From Glutamicibacter arilaitensis Re117 (GTDB lineage: Bacteria > Actinomycetota > Actinomycetes > Actinomycetales > Micrococcaceae), in the NCBI RefSeq assembly GCF_000197735.1, contig NC_014550.1, positions 620,001 to 684,000 on the forward strand: DNA of 64,000 nucleotides, written 5' to 3'. A program made the translations under genes and the position numbers. The notes beneath the pieces were generated by a model. It was not told where the DNA came from and searched no databases. It saw only the letters and a program-made list of their open reading frames with translations. Shown in pieces: positions 17,108 to 26,038 of the stretch; within the stretch, counting starts at the first letter, position 1, and each line of letters opens with the position of its first letter.

Positions 17108-20100
17108 TTACTCAAGCAATCCTCGGATATCTTGGGCGGTCAGAGCCTTGGAGAATCCGTCCGCCTCATCCATGACGGTAGAGATCAGCTTGCGTTTGCT
17201 CTCCTGCAAGGCCACGACCTTCTCCTCAATGGTGCCCTGCGAAATCATGCGGTACACCATGACCTGGCGGGTCTGGCCAATACGGTGCGTACGGTCAATC
17301 GCCTGGGCTTCCACTGCTGGGTTCCACCAAGGGTCAAGCAAGAAGCAGTAGTCGGCCTCGGTAAGGTTCAGCCCGAAACCACCAGCCTTCAGCGAGATCA
17401 GGAACAGCGGTGCTTCGCCTTCCTTGAACTGCTCGATGACCTTTGCGCGGTTGCGGGTGTTTCCATCCAGGTACACGAACTTCACGCCGCGTTCGGTCAG
17501 CTTGTCGGCCAGCACCTTCAGGTATGAAGTGAACTGGCTGAAGATCAGCGCGCGGTGTCCTTCGCCGACCACATCATCGAGCTGGTCGAAGAGTGCTTCA
17601 AGCTTTGAACCGGTGACATCTGAGAGTTCTGGATCCACCAAGGAAGGTTCCAAGGCCAGCATGCGCAGGTGCGTCAAGGACTGGAAAATAGTGAATCGAT
17701 TGCGATCCAAGTCCTCAACCAAGTGCAAGATTTTCTGGCGTTCACGGTTCAGATGCGTGTCGTAGACGTGCTGATGCTCTTCGGACAGGCGCACCAGTAC
17801 TTGCTGCTCCTGCTTGGCTGGAAGGTCCAGGACCACAGATTCCTTGGTGCGGCGAAGCATGAATGGCTTGATCCGACGCTGCAGCAGGGCAAGGACATCG
17901 CGGTCGCCCAGGACCTCGATTGGTCGAGCGAACTGGCGATTGAAACGTGTGGTGTTCAAGAACAACGCTGGTGCCACAAGCGAGAGCAGTGCACCAAGCT
18001 CGGAGAGGTTATTCTCCATCGGCGTACCGGTGACAGCCAGCTTGAAGTTGGTTTGCAAATTGACAGCGGTACGGTGTGCCTTGGTGGACTTGTTCTTGAC
18101 GAACTGAGCCTCATCGAGGATCAAGCCGGCAAAGCGCTGCGCCTCGTAAATCTCGTCATTCAGGCGCAGCAGGGTGTAGGTAGTAAGAATGACATCGTAA
18201 TTCTCGGCTAGCTCCTGCAGCTTTCGCGCTGAAGGCAAAGTACCTTCGACGCTGACAACCCGCAGCGACGGTGCGAACTTGTTGATTTCCATTTCCCAGT
18301 TGGAAACAACCGAGCTCGGGGCAACCACTAGGAACGGCAACTGGGTGCGCTGCGTCGCAGGCAGCTGGGCGCAGGCCTGCGGGTCAGCCCAGAGCTTGTG
18401 GGCATGCAGGATCAGGGCGATCGTCTGCAAGGTCTTACCCAAGCCCATGTCATCGGCGAGGATGCCGCCAAAACCGCCTTCATACAGACGGGAGAGCCAA
18501 TGGAATCCCTCAACCTGATAAGGGCGCAACTGGGCGTTGAGCGTATCGGGCACTTCAGCATGGTGCGCTTCGGCGACTTTGAGCAGCGAGCGCATGCGTG
18601 CGATAAACAGATCGGCACCATCGATGCCTTCGGCCATCTCATCAAGCTCTTCAAACAACGAGATCTGGAAGACCGTCAGCTTCAGGTCTCCCTCCTTCGG
18701 CTTGTCATTCATTGCCTGAGCTTCGTCCACTAGCGCTTTGAGCTTGGCGAACATCGGGTGATTCAATGAGAACCAGGTGTTATCAGGCAAGCGAAGCTTC
18801 ATCCGGCCATTGCTCATGGCCTCGACAATCTGCGCAAAGGGAACTTCATGGTTGCCCACGGTGATCAACAGGCCAAGATCCAGCCAGTCGGTGCGTTCGT
18901 GGTTCACGGCGTTGATCTTCAGCTGGGGCAGCTCCCGCAGCTGGCGGAAAGTTGGACGCGACCCCTTCTCAAGCAGCTTGATCCCTGGAAGCTGTTCCAG
19001 TTCGGGCAGGATTTCAGTGACGAAATCTATGGTGTCATCGCGGGCATAGAACTTTGGCGACAGGCTGGGATTGCCGCCTTCTTCATGAGCTTCGAAGACT
19101 TCATGCACAGCGCTTCGAAGCAGTTCCTCGGCCTCGAAGTCGTATACCTCTTGATCGCTGGGAATACCCGGATAGCGGATCTCGAAGTCGACCGATGCGG
19201 TGTCGTTAGGTTCATCCTTCTCGTTGAACTCCCGCTTGTACGCCACGGTGACCTGAACGTACGGAGGGTTCAGAACCGGCAGCTCCAGCTCTTCGCTCGT
19301 GCTTCTCAGCTCGAAACGCCGAGCCAAACGAGGGTAGGAGGACTCGAAGAAATTGTTGATCTCAGACTTTGGCACGGTAACTGGCCTGCGGTCAACGTAC
19401 CAACGCCGATGCGCGTCAGGGATCGGCTCGAGACTTGGTGCAAGCCAAATTTCATCAGGCTGGGCCAGCTGAGCGTAGAAGCCATGCTCGGCAATGACAC
19501 CGCTTGGAGCCTCAGGTTCAAGGACCAGATCCTGATTGGCAATGTGCAGGACTCCGTCCAACTGCAGGTGCTGTTCGTTCAACGAAGCACGCATGCTGAA
19601 GCTGGCTGGATCAACGATGCGCACGCGCTGCTCATTGCGGGTGGTGATCAGCGGGATGCCCAGCTCATCGGCCTGTTCGAGCAGTGGCCAGAGCAGGTCA
19701 GAGGCGTACTCATCCAAAAACAGCCAGTCTTCATCGACTTTGAACTGCAACTGGGTATCGCTGCGGGCCATCGAGGCAAAACGGGTAAACCAGTGGTGCT
19801 GGGCACGCAGCAAGTTCCAGCCGTAGGTCTTGAAGCCTAAGGTCGTCCAGCGAAGCTGGCCGCGAACCCAACGGCCCTCGGTATTGCGCACCATCGGGCG
19901 AACACCCAAGCGGAAACGCTTATTGCGGGTCGGGTGGGGGATGGTGCCAGTTGGCATCCACTGTTGCTGCTGGGTGGTGTCCTTTGAATCAAAGAGCAGG
20001 AACTGAAGGGCCATCGGCACCACAGCATCGTGCTGGGAACCGAGCAACCCGTCGGCAGGACCAGGTTCGGATTCTTCAAACCAGGAATCTATTTGTTGGG

Positions 20101-20455
20101 ACCAAACGGTGTTCAGCTTTTCTTCCTGAGCCGGCAAAGTTCGCGGTTGTGAAGCGATCTTGTTGGAGATGATGGCCAGTGCGGCGATATGCGAGCAGAT
20201 GCCAGGCGCGTCGCAGGTGCACTCGCAGGAATCGATCTTCCACTCTTCGTTGTCCAAGCGCACTTGAATCATCGGAGCGTACTCTTCACCGGACTCGGTG
20301 ACGGTACCTTCGATTTGTTGGGCGTCTTCGTCGAATTCCACGTCAACCACGGAATTTTCTTCTGCAGCCAGGGTCTTTCCGTAGAAGAAAGGCGCGTTGC
20401 CCAGAAAAGCCAGTAAATGGCGGGCATCAATGGTTGGTGGAACAGATTCACTCAT
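17108..20455 (-). CDS. SNF2-family helicase with N-terminal SWIM zinc finger
   Basis: 1115 residues. A SWIM zinc finger (CTCDAPGICSH; C79, C81, C87, H89) sits in the N-terminal 100 residues, followed by a long central region typical of bacterial SNF2 proteins (about 130-610). The helicase core has Walker A DDMGLGKT (about 670), DEAQ (motif II) and SF2 motifs V-VI SLKAGGFGLNL and QAIDRTHRIGQ. Bacterial SNF2 proteins move along duplex DNA or RNA polymerase (compare RapA), but the role of the SWIM-type group is not settled. Intact and probably chromosomal housekeeping; it stands alone. Confidence 0.93.
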   Translation of the reverse strand: MSESVPPTIDARHLLAFLGNAPFFYGKTLAAEENSVVDVEFDEDAQQIEGTVTESGEEYAPMIQVRLDNEEWKIDSCECTCDAPGICSHIAALAIISNKIASQPRTLPAQEEKLNTVWSQQIDSWFEESEPGPADGLLGSQHDAVVPMALQFLLFDSKDTTQQQQWMPTGTIPHPTRNKRFRLGVRPMVRNTEGRWVRGQLRWTTLGFKTYGWNLLRAQHHWFTRFASMARSDTQLQFKVDEDWLFLDEYASDLLWPLLEQADELGIPLITTRNEQRVRIVDPASFSMRASLNEQHLQLDGVLHIANQDLVLEPEAPSGVIAEHGFYAQLAQPDEIWLAPSLEPIPDAHRRWYVDRRPVTVPKSEINNFFESSYPRLARRFELRSTSEELELPVLNPPYVQVTVAYKREFNEKDEPNDTASVDFEIRYPGIPSDQEVYDFEAEELLRSAVHEVFEAHEEGGNPSLSPKFYARDDTIDFVTEILPELEQLPGIKLLEKGSRPTFRQLRELPQLKINAVNHERTDWLDLGLLITVGNHEVPFAQIVEAMSNGRMKLRLPDNTWFSLNHPMFAKLKALVDEAQAMNDKPKEGDLKLTVFQISLFEELDEMAEGIDGADLFIARMRSLLKVAEAHHAEVPDTLNAQLRPYQVEGFHWLSRLYEGGFGGILADDMGLGKTLQTIALILHAHKLWADPQACAQLPATQRTQLPFLVVAPSSVVSNWEMEINKFAPSLRVVSVEGTLPSARKLQELAENYDVILTTYTLLRLNDEIYEAQRFAGLILDEAQFVKNKSTKAHRTAVNLQTNFKLAVTGTPMENNLSELGALLSLVAPALFLNTTRFNRQFARPIEVLGDRDVLALLQRRIKPFMLRRTKESVVLDLPAKQEQQVLVRLSEEHQHVYDTHLNRERQKILHLVEDLDRNRFTIFQSLTHLRMLALEPSLVDPELSDVTGSKLEALFDQLDDVVGEGHRALIFSQFTSYLKVLADKLTERGVKFVYLDGNTRNRAKVIEQFKEGEAPLFLISLKAGGFGLNLTEADYCFLLDPWWNPAVEAQAIDRTHRIGQTRQVMVYRMISQGTIEEKVVALQESKRKLISTVMDEADGFSKALTAQDIRGLLE

Positions 20456-20541
20456 CCTCTCATCGTTTCACGTTCAGGGCCGTGGTGAAAGTTGAAGAGC
20501 TTTTCTGTGAATAATCACTATCTGTGACGTAGCGTGTAGCT

Positions 20542-21732
20542 ATGTCCCAAGTGTGGCCCTACCTTCCAGCACGAGCGGTGAACATAACATCGCTCGTTGA
20601 GTTCGATCGGCTTGCAGCCGAGGCGTTGGCATCTCACCGCGCCCGCGGGAAAAATTGGCGCGTGCACCGCGTTGATCTGCGCGAACGGGATACCGTGCTC
20701 AAATCCCTGGACCTTTCCGAAGCACTGTTCATTGATTGCCAATATTCCTCCCAAGGCCAGCAGATCGTGCAAGCCACCGGCGGTCTATGCATGAGTTCGG
20801 GGTCCGAGCTGCCCTTTGAAACTGGTGCCCGGGATTTGTATTCAGCCGATGAGCTGTACTCGGGAATTCGGACCCAGACCTACGAACATGTGCCTGATGC
20901 GAAGATCTACGCGTACTCGCAACAGCATGTCGCGGTGAACGGCAATAGCGATGACAGTGCGCTGTCCAAGACGTTGCATGATCACCATATTGGCCAGGCG
21001 CTGGTCTCAGCGGTGTATGAAGGCATGTTCCAGGACACTCCGATCATCGGGGTGATGGGCGGCCACGCGATGAACCGCGGCACTGTCGAGTACGCGCGAG
21101 CTGTAGAGCTGGGGCGGATGATTACCCGGGCGGGCTATGCGGTGGCTACCGGCGGTGGGCCTGGCGCAATGGAAGCGGCCAATGCTGGAGCGTGGTTGGC
21201 TGACTATGAACCAGAGGACATCACTACGGCGTTGCGGATGCTGGCCGAGGCGCCGGATGCGATCCACCAGCGTACCGGTTGGGCAAGAACTGCGTTGATG
21301 GTCAAAGAACGCTTCCCCAGCCAGCGCCAGTCCCTTGGCGTGCCGACCTGGTTTTACGGTCATGAGCCGCCGAACCTGTTCGCCACCGGGATTGCCAAGT
21401 TCTTCACCAATTCCATTCGCGAAGCTATTTTGCTGGAGCAATCCAATGGAGGGCTGGTTGTCCTGCCGGGGGCCGCTGGCACGGTGCAGGAAATCTTCCA
21501 GGACGCCTGCGAAAACTATTACGCCACTGGGGCCCGAGTGGTGCCGATGGTGCTCATTGGCAAGGACTACTGGACCAAGGACCTGCCGGCGTGGCCGTTG
21601 CTGCAAGCACTGGCCAAGGAGCGGGTCATGGAGCAGAAGATCGCGCTAGTGGATACGGCCGAAGAAGCCATGGCGTTCATCGAATCCATGACGACGCTGC
21701 GCCGGCGCACCCGGCATCCACAGGGCAGCTGA
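20542..21732 (+). CDS. LOG-family protein, PpnN-like nucleotide 5'-monophosphate nucleosidase
   Basis: 396 residues. The LOG domain covers about 165-360 and contains GGGPGAMEAANAGAW (about 207-221) and LPGAAGTVQEIFQ (about 310-322). In LOG proteins these motifs bind the nucleotide and catalyse release of the base from nucleoside monophosphates. The second motif is normally PGGxGTxxE; here the second Gly is Ala. The extra N-terminal 150 residues resemble the architecture of PpnN, which is (p)ppGpp-regulated in E. coli. It is divergent from the SNF2 gene by 86 bases. The function as nucleosidase is inference from family. Confidence 0.82.
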   Translation: MSQVWPYLPARAVNITSLVEFDRLAAEALASHRARGKNWRVHRVDLRERDTVLKSLDLSEALFIDCQYSSQGQQIVQATGGLCMSSGSELPFETGARDLYSADELYSGIRTQTYEHVPDAKIYAYSQQHVAVNGNSDDSALSKTLHDHHIGQALVSAVYEGMFQDTPIIGVMGGHAMNRGTVEYARAVELGRMITRAGYAVATGGGPGAMEAANAGAWLADYEPEDITTALRMLAEAPDAIHQRTGWARTALMVKERFPSQRQSLGVPTWFYGHEPPNLFATGIAKFFTNSIREAILLEQSNGGLVVLPGAAGTVQEIFQDACENYYATGARVVPMVLIGKDYWTKDLPAWPLLQALAKERVMEQKIALVDTAEEAMAFIESMTTLRRRTRHPQGS

Positions 21733-21746
21733 ATCAGGCATGGAAA

Positions 21747-21776
21747 ATGCCGGTACAGGCGAAGCTGTACCGGCAT
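21747..21776. terminator. Bidirectional terminator between LOG and VIT1 genes
   Basis: A 12-base perfect inverted repeat (21747-21758 and 21765-21776) with loop GCGAAG, A-rich before. It separates convergent genes. Confidence 0.8.
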
Positions 21777-21794
21777 GCGCAAGGTGTCGGGCCG

Positions 21795-22898
21795 CTAGCT
21801 GACGCTGACGTCGAAGATCAGGCCCAAGCAATAGGTGACGGCAGCCGCTCCCCAGCCGATGGCCAGCTGGCGCAGGCCTCGTTTGAATGGGGACGCGCCG
21901 GAGAGCAAGCCGACGATGCCGCCGGTAATCATCAAGGCGATGCCAACCAGCACCACGGAGATGATGACTGCGCTCAGGCCGGATAGGCCGAAGATATAAG
22001 GCAGGATCGGCACAATAGCGCCGGACGCAAAAAGGAAGAACGAGGTAGTGGCCGCTCCGGTCGCCGATCCCAGCTCTTCATGTTCTTTTTCAAGTTCTGC
22101 GCTGCGGCCTTCTGGGTTCAACGAGAAGCCGGGATTGCAGTCACAGGTGAACATGCCCATGCGTTCGGCCGCACGGTGCTCGGCATCCTCATCGCTCATT
22201 CCTCGGGCCTTGTAGATCAGCAGCAGCTCGTTGGCATCGAGGTCCAGGTTCGGGGCTGCAGTGAGCGTGACCTGGGTTGGGCGCGAAGCGGTCAGCAGCT
22301 CGCGCTGGGAACGTACTGAGACGTATTCGCCAGCGGCCATGGACAGCGCACCGGCCAGCAAACCAGCAACGCCGGAGAACAGCACGAAGGTTGCCGAGAC
22401 ACCGGTGGCGCCGATACCCATGATCAGCGCCAGGTTGGAAACCAGCCCATCGTTGGCACCGAAGACCGCGGCGCGGAAGTTGCCTGAAAGACGTGCGCGG
22501 CCAGCGGTAGCCAGCGCACGGACTACTTCCTCGTGGACCTGTTCGTCGGCTGCCATCTGTGCGGTGGCATCCTTGTCATCACGGTAGGGGGAGCTGCTTT
22601 CCGAGCGCTGGGCCATGGCCAGCACGAACACCGAGCCCAAGTGCAGTGCCAGGAAACGCAGCATGGTGCGGCGCAAGGATGGACGAACGTCTTTGACGTG
22701 TCCGCCGAGCTTGGTCCGCCAGTGTTCTTCGTGGCGTGTTTCGGCTTCGGCCAGGCCTAAGAGGATCTGCCGTTCCTGCCCGGTTTTCTTCTCCGCGAGG
22801 GCACGGTAGATGGCCCCTTCGGCGATTTCGTCGGCGAGGTATTGCCGCCATCGCTTAATCTGAGTTTTGCTTGGTTCGCTTGCTGAGTGCTGTGACAT
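21795..22898 (-). CDS. VIT1/CCC1-type transporter with N-terminal ferritin-like domain
   Basis: 367 residues. The N-terminal part (about 10-130) is a rubrerythrin-like helical bundle with Glu/His iron-ligand patterns (DEIAEGAIYRAL, EAETRHEEHW, DEQVHEEVVRAL). The C-terminal VIT1 domain (about 140-367) has five hydrophobic segments with the signature AAVFGANDGLVSNLALIMG and a cytoplasmic loop. VIT1/CCC1 proteins export or sequester Fe2+ or Mn2+. The fusion suggests that iron binding and efflux are coupled. It is named MbfA in alphaproteobacteria, where it exports iron; an equivalent role here is inference. Confidence 0.88.
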   Translation of the reverse strand: MSQHSASEPSKTQIKRWRQYLADEIAEGAIYRALAEKKTGQERQILLGLAEAETRHEEHWRTKLGGHVKDVRPSLRRTMLRFLALHLGSVFVLAMAQRSESSSPYRDDKDATAQMAADEQVHEEVVRALATAGRARLSGNFRAAVFGANDGLVSNLALIMGIGATGVSATFVLFSGVAGLLAGALSMAAGEYVSVRSQRELLTASRPTQVTLTAAPNLDLDANELLLIYKARGMSDEDAEHRAAERMGMFTCDCNPGFSLNPEGRSAELEKEHEELGSATGAATTSFFLFASGAIVPILPYIFGLSGLSAVIISVVLVGIALMITGGIVGLLSGASPFKRGLRQLAIGWGAAAVTYCLGLIFDVSVS

Positions 22899-22953
22899 CG
22901 TGAAGATGACTCTCCTAGTACATGGAGTTTCCCAATGAAACCCGTGGGTCGGA

Positions 22954-23220
22954 TCAGCTACCCAGTTTAGTCAGGGCTCCGTTGCTTGGGAATTTGGCAA
23001 GGCTAAAAGCAAATTTCTTGCCTGCAGGATCTGCGATTGCTGGCACTACGAGCAGCAAATTTGATGTTTCCGGGTCGAAGATCGGCCGTCTCACGCCCCG
23101 GGCAAGGAGTCGTTCAAGCCGCAGCGGATCCGCTACATATCGGATATGCCAGTGGCCTTCGGCTTTGAACTGCACCTGTCCGGTCTGGCGGTCGATGATT
23201 GGCAGGATTGGATACGTCAT
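22954..23220 (-). CDS. Small hypothetical protein, coupled to the upstream small gene
   Basis: 88 residues. Its ATG overlaps the stop of the upstream small frame as ATGA (23217-23220), which suggests translational coupling. Codon use resembles that of the neighbours, and the sequence looks globular (WHIRYVADPLRLERLLARG). No family recognised. It ends 56 bases before the VIT1 gene on the same strand, so a shared transcript is possible. Confidence 0.5.
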   Translation of the reverse strand: MTYPILPIIDRQTGQVQFKAEGHWHIRYVADPLRLERLLARGVRRPIFDPETSNLLLVVPAIADPAGKKFAFSLAKFPSNGALTKLGS

Positions 23221-23447
23221 GGGGCTGCATCTCTCTGGCGAGCTCTTGCCCGTGCAACTGTTGATGCGCGGACCGCTTCCTCATCCGAACCACCCATGAA
23301 CTTGGGGTTGGTGTGCGGCCAGTCGGAGCTTGGCGCCGCATCTCGTGAAGCAACAATTCTGATGCTACTGCCGGGGTGGGGACTTGAAGAAGTCATGGGG
23401 CGAAATATGACTGCCGCTTCGCTGCTGGAACCAGATGCAGTCGGCAC
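23217..23447 (-). CDS. Small hypothetical protein divergent from the XRE regulator
   Basis: 76 residues, or 59 if ATG 23396 is used. Ser/Ala/Arg-rich, with SDEEAVRASTVARARARQRD near the end. The ATGA overlap with the next gene is the main support. No domain seen and no clear ribosome site, so the call is tentative. Confidence 0.35.
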   Translation of the reverse strand: MPTASGSSSEAAVIFRPMTSSSPHPGSSIRIVASRDAAPSSDWPHTNPKFMGGSDEEAVRASTVARARARQRDAAP

Positions 23448-23544
23448 ACCAGGCCATCGAGCTGTTCACGACTCATAGGCAGTTCCCTAGGCATCTTCGG
23501 TGGGGTGAACGGGGCAGAATGAATGCCGATAGAGATCACCGCGT

Positions 23545-23561
23545 GTTTACCATTGGTAAAC
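23545..23561. promoter_or_regulatory. Perfect 17-base palindrome, likely operator
   Basis: GTTTACCATTGGTAAAC: two 8-base arms around a single central base. It lies between the divergent small gene and the XRE regulator, 72 bases before the regulator's start codon. An autoregulatory operator is the simplest reading, but the bound protein is unknown. Confidence 0.55.
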
Positions 23562-23632
23562 TTGCTCCGCAGGCCTTGAAACCGAAATGGATTGGGCTTT
23601 GCCGCTATGAGAATCGTCGATGGAGCCAAACG

Positions 23633-24196
23633 ATGAAAACCTTGCCAGTTGAACCAACCGGTGCAGCGATCAATATTGGCGCGCGGCTGCGCGGGGTGCG
23701 CCAAACCCAGCGCATGACCATTGACCAAGTCGCCGAGCTTTCGGGACTGACCAAGGGCTTCCTCTCACGCGTCGAGCGCGACCTGACCAGCCCGTCGGTC
23801 TCGACCCTCTTGCGGCTGTGCGAAGTACTGAGCATTGAAGTCGGTACGCTCTTTGAAGTTCCGGAAACCAAACTTGTGCGACTGGAGCAGGCTCCTCGCG
23901 TTTCCCTCGGCGGTGATGGCATCACGGAGCAGCTGGTTACGCCTCGCAGCGAAAAGCGGGTGCAGATGATCCGTGCCGAGATCGCGCCGAAGGGCACCGG
24001 CGAAGCGGAACTGTATTCGGTGGATTGCGAGCTGGAAGTGCTGCATGTGATTGGCGGCAGGTTCGTGCTCGTATTACCTGATCAACGAGTGGAACTCGAA
24101 GCTGGCGACACTATAACTTTCCCCGGCCGTGAGCCGCACAGCTGGGAGAACGAGTCCGACCAGACCGCCGTGGTTACCTGGACGCTGATTCTCTAG
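23633..24196 (+). CDS. XRE-family regulator with C-terminal cupin domain
   Basis: 187 residues from ATG 23633, with GGAG 7 bases upstream; the longer frame has no such support. Helix-turn-helix at about 14-70 (LRGVRQTQRMTIDQVAELSGLTKGFLSRVERD) and a small cupin at about 105-185 (ELYSVDCELEVLHVIGGRFVLVLPDQ...GDTITFPGREPHSW). This architecture is typical of regulators of polyamine, amine or amino-acid catabolism such as PuuR. The downstream agmatinase and TPP-decarboxylase genes are natural targets, and a matching dyad lies over their promoter. Regulation of those genes is inference. Confidence 0.88.
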   Translation: MKTLPVEPTGAAINIGARLRGVRQTQRMTIDQVAELSGLTKGFLSRVERDLTSPSVSTLLRLCEVLSIEVGTLFEVPETKLVRLEQAPRVSLGGDGITEQLVTPRSEKRVQMIRAEIAPKGTGEAELYSVDCELEVLHVIGGRFVLVLPDQRVELEAGDTITFPGREPHSWENESDQTAVVTWTLIL

Positions 24197-24333
24197 TTGT
24201 CCGTCTCCAGCTTCTGTTCTGGAGGTGGGACAGTCCCTGCGCAGCCTTGCGTTGGCTGGTGGGCCGGCAAACCGCGTATTCTAGAAGCATTGCGTTGATT
24301 TGGGCGCTGGGATCGATAAGTGATGGGAGAGGT

Positions 24334-24750
24334 GTGAAAACACGGGAACCGACCACAACGCATGACCAATTGCGCAGCATCAGCTGGTGGGCTTCGATAC
24401 TTTTCGGTGTCCTTGTCGGCACCACCCTGACCTGGATCCGCACCCAGCGCAATTTCTTTTTCATCGGCGCTGCGATTCTGGCGATCGTGATCGTGACCAT
24501 CGGGGTGCGCACGATTCGCCGCCGCGCACGCTTCCCACTGATGGCCCAAGCGCATACCTCGTGGGTCTATATGTTGTGGACCGGGGTCTTGCTGATCTTG
24601 GCTGGACCAGTTCAGCTGGTGTACGTAGCCGATGATCTTTCTGAACTGACTATCAAGTCACTGATCATGTCCGCAGGTTTTTGCCTAGGTATCCATGAGG
24701 TCGATCGTGCGCTGGTTAAAGCCAGCAAGAAGCACTCTGACGAGAGCTGA
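24334..24750 (+). CDS. Small integral membrane protein (DUF3180-like size and layout)
   Basis: 138 residues from GTG 24334, with GGGAGAG upstream; an ATG-like extension to 24247 is open but unsupported. Four hydrophobic segments (about 18-35, 41-58, 78-98, 108-125) and a basic linker IRRRARFP. The pattern and length are reminiscent of small actinobacterial membrane proteins of unknown function; I cannot assign a family with certainty. It sits between the XRE gene and the catabolic pair. Confidence 0.65.
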   Translation: MKTREPTTTHDQLRSISWWASILFGVLVGTTLTWIRTQRNFFFIGAAILAIVIVTIGVRTIRRRARFPLMAQAHTSWVYMLWTGVLLILAGPVQLVYVADDLSELTIKSLIMSAGFCLGIHEVDRALVKASKKHSDES

Positions 24751-24877
24751 TCATCTTCATTGGGCGAAATAGCCTGAAATATAGTCAAAACTCCAAGACT
24801 TTGGCACCACGCGCTGGAAGTGCTTGCCCAGCAGAATCGTAGTTCTGCCAGCTGAACGCCAAGAACATAGTTGAAGC

Positions 24878-24911
24878 GAACGCCGCCACCCAATCCCGGG
24901 TGGCGGCGTTC
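24878..24911 (+). terminator. Terminator in the 24750-25052 gap
   Basis: A 14-base perfect inverted repeat (24878-24891 and 24898-24911), very GC-rich, followed by TACATTTCT. It probably insulates the catabolic operon from the membrane-protein gene. Confidence 0.8.
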
Positions 24912-24951
24912 TACATTTCTCCTGGATTCTTGTGGCGGAGGAAGCCTGATC

Positions 24952-25005
24952 TTGACGTGATCCAGCAGACAAAATAGCATAATAGAAAACTGAAGTTTCG
25001 TATTA
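24952..25005 (+). promoter_or_regulatory. Promoter and overlapping operator of the agmatinase-type operon
   Basis: TTGACG (24952-24957), a 17-base spacer and TAGCAT (24975-24980) form the promoter. An imperfect dyad, TAATAGAAAAC (24980-24990) and GTTTCGTATTA (24995-25005), overlaps the -10 edge and the expected start near 24987. This position suits a repressor. The XRE-cupin regulator encoded upstream is the obvious candidate. Confidence 0.6.
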
Positions 25006-25051
25006 GACAACTCTGGCTTTTGTGCTGTTGTGTCTTGGGGAGGAAGTTGCG

Positions 25052-26038
25052 ATGAAGGAAATCCGTATCGAGGAAAATGGTCGTCTAGGGCCCATCAATG
25101 CTGCGATGATTCCGCGCTATGCAGGAGGCGGCACCTATGCCCGGCTTCCACGACTGGACCAAGTGGAGAAAGCCGACATCAAGATTGTCGGAGTGCCGTT
25201 TGATACCGGTGTTTCCTATCGTCCCGGTGCCCGCTTTGGTGCCAACCACGTACGTGAATCCTCGCGCCTGATCCGCCCCTACAACCCGGCGACAGATACC
25301 TCGCCGTTTGCGCAGAGCCAGGTGGCTGACGCAGGGGACATGGCGGTTAACCCGTTCAATATCAATGAGGCCATTGAAACCATTGAACACGAGGCACTGG
25401 AACTGACCAGCGATGGCTCCACCCTCGTCACCGTTGGTGGCGACCACACCATCGCGCTGCCCTTGCTGCGTGCCGCTTCGCAGCGCGCTGGAGCACCAGT
25501 TGCCATGCTGCACTTCGATGCGCACCTGGATACGTGGGATACCTACTTCGGCGCTGAATATACGCACGGCACTCCGTTCCGCCGTGCTGTTGAAGAAGGC
25601 ATTTTGGACACCGAAGCAATCTGCCATGTCGGCACCCGCGGTCCGCTATACGGCAAAAAAGACTTGGAAGATGACAAGCGTTTCGGCTTTGGCATCGTGA
25701 CCAGCTCCGATGTCTACTACCAGGGCGTACGTGAAATCGTGGACAAACTGCGCGATCGCATTGGCAATCGCCCACTGTACATTTCGGTGGACATCGACGT
25801 GCTTGACCCGGCTCACGCCCCGGGCACCGGCACCCCGGAAGCCGGCGGCATCACCAGCCGCGAATTGCTTGAAATCCTGCGCGGTTTGCGTGGGCTGAAC
25901 ATCGTTGGTGCAGATATCGTTGAAGTCGCTCCGGCCTATGACCATGCAGAGCTGACCGGTGTGGCGGCCTCGCATGTCACCTATGATTTGATCAGCCTGA
26001 TCAGCGACTTCCGTGCCAGTAAGGGAATGAATAGCTAA
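25052..26038 (+). CDS. Agmatinase/guanidinobutyrase family ureohydrolase
   Basis: 328 residues from ATG 25052 with GGGAGGAAG upstream. Ureohydrolase metal ligands are complete: H132 (GGDHT), D156, H158, D160 (HFDAHLD), D247 and D249 (SVDIDVLDP), which hold a binuclear Mn centre. The enzyme hydrolyses a guanidino group to urea. It overlaps the AruI-like decarboxylase gene by one base (TAATG). In Pseudomonas, 2-ketoarginine decarboxylase (AruI) feeds 4-guanidinobutyraldehyde to a dehydrogenase and then to guanidinobutyrase. The pairing here favours guanidinobutyrase over agmatinase, but that is inference. Confidence 0.9.
   Translation: MKEIRIEENGRLGPINAAMIPRYAGGGTYARLPRLDQVEKADIKIVGVPFDTGVSYRPGARFGANHVRESSRLIRPYNPATDTSPFAQSQVADAGDMAVNPFNINEAIETIEHEALELTSDGSTLVTVGGDHTIALPLLRAASQRAGAPVAMLHFDAHLDTWDTYFGAEYTHGTPFRRAVEEGILDTEAICHVGTRGPLYGKKDLEDDKRFGFGIVTSSDVYYQGVREIVDKLRDRIGNRPLYISVDIDVLDPAHAPGTGTPEAGGITSRELLEILRGLRGLNIVGADIVEVAPAYDHAELTGVAASHVTYDLISLISDFRASKGMNS

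Noticed and set aside
24912..25051. Guanidine riboswitch before the ureohydrolase gene
   Set aside because: No ykkC-type or mini-ykkC (ACGR loop) motif was found; the only structure is the operator-like dyad.
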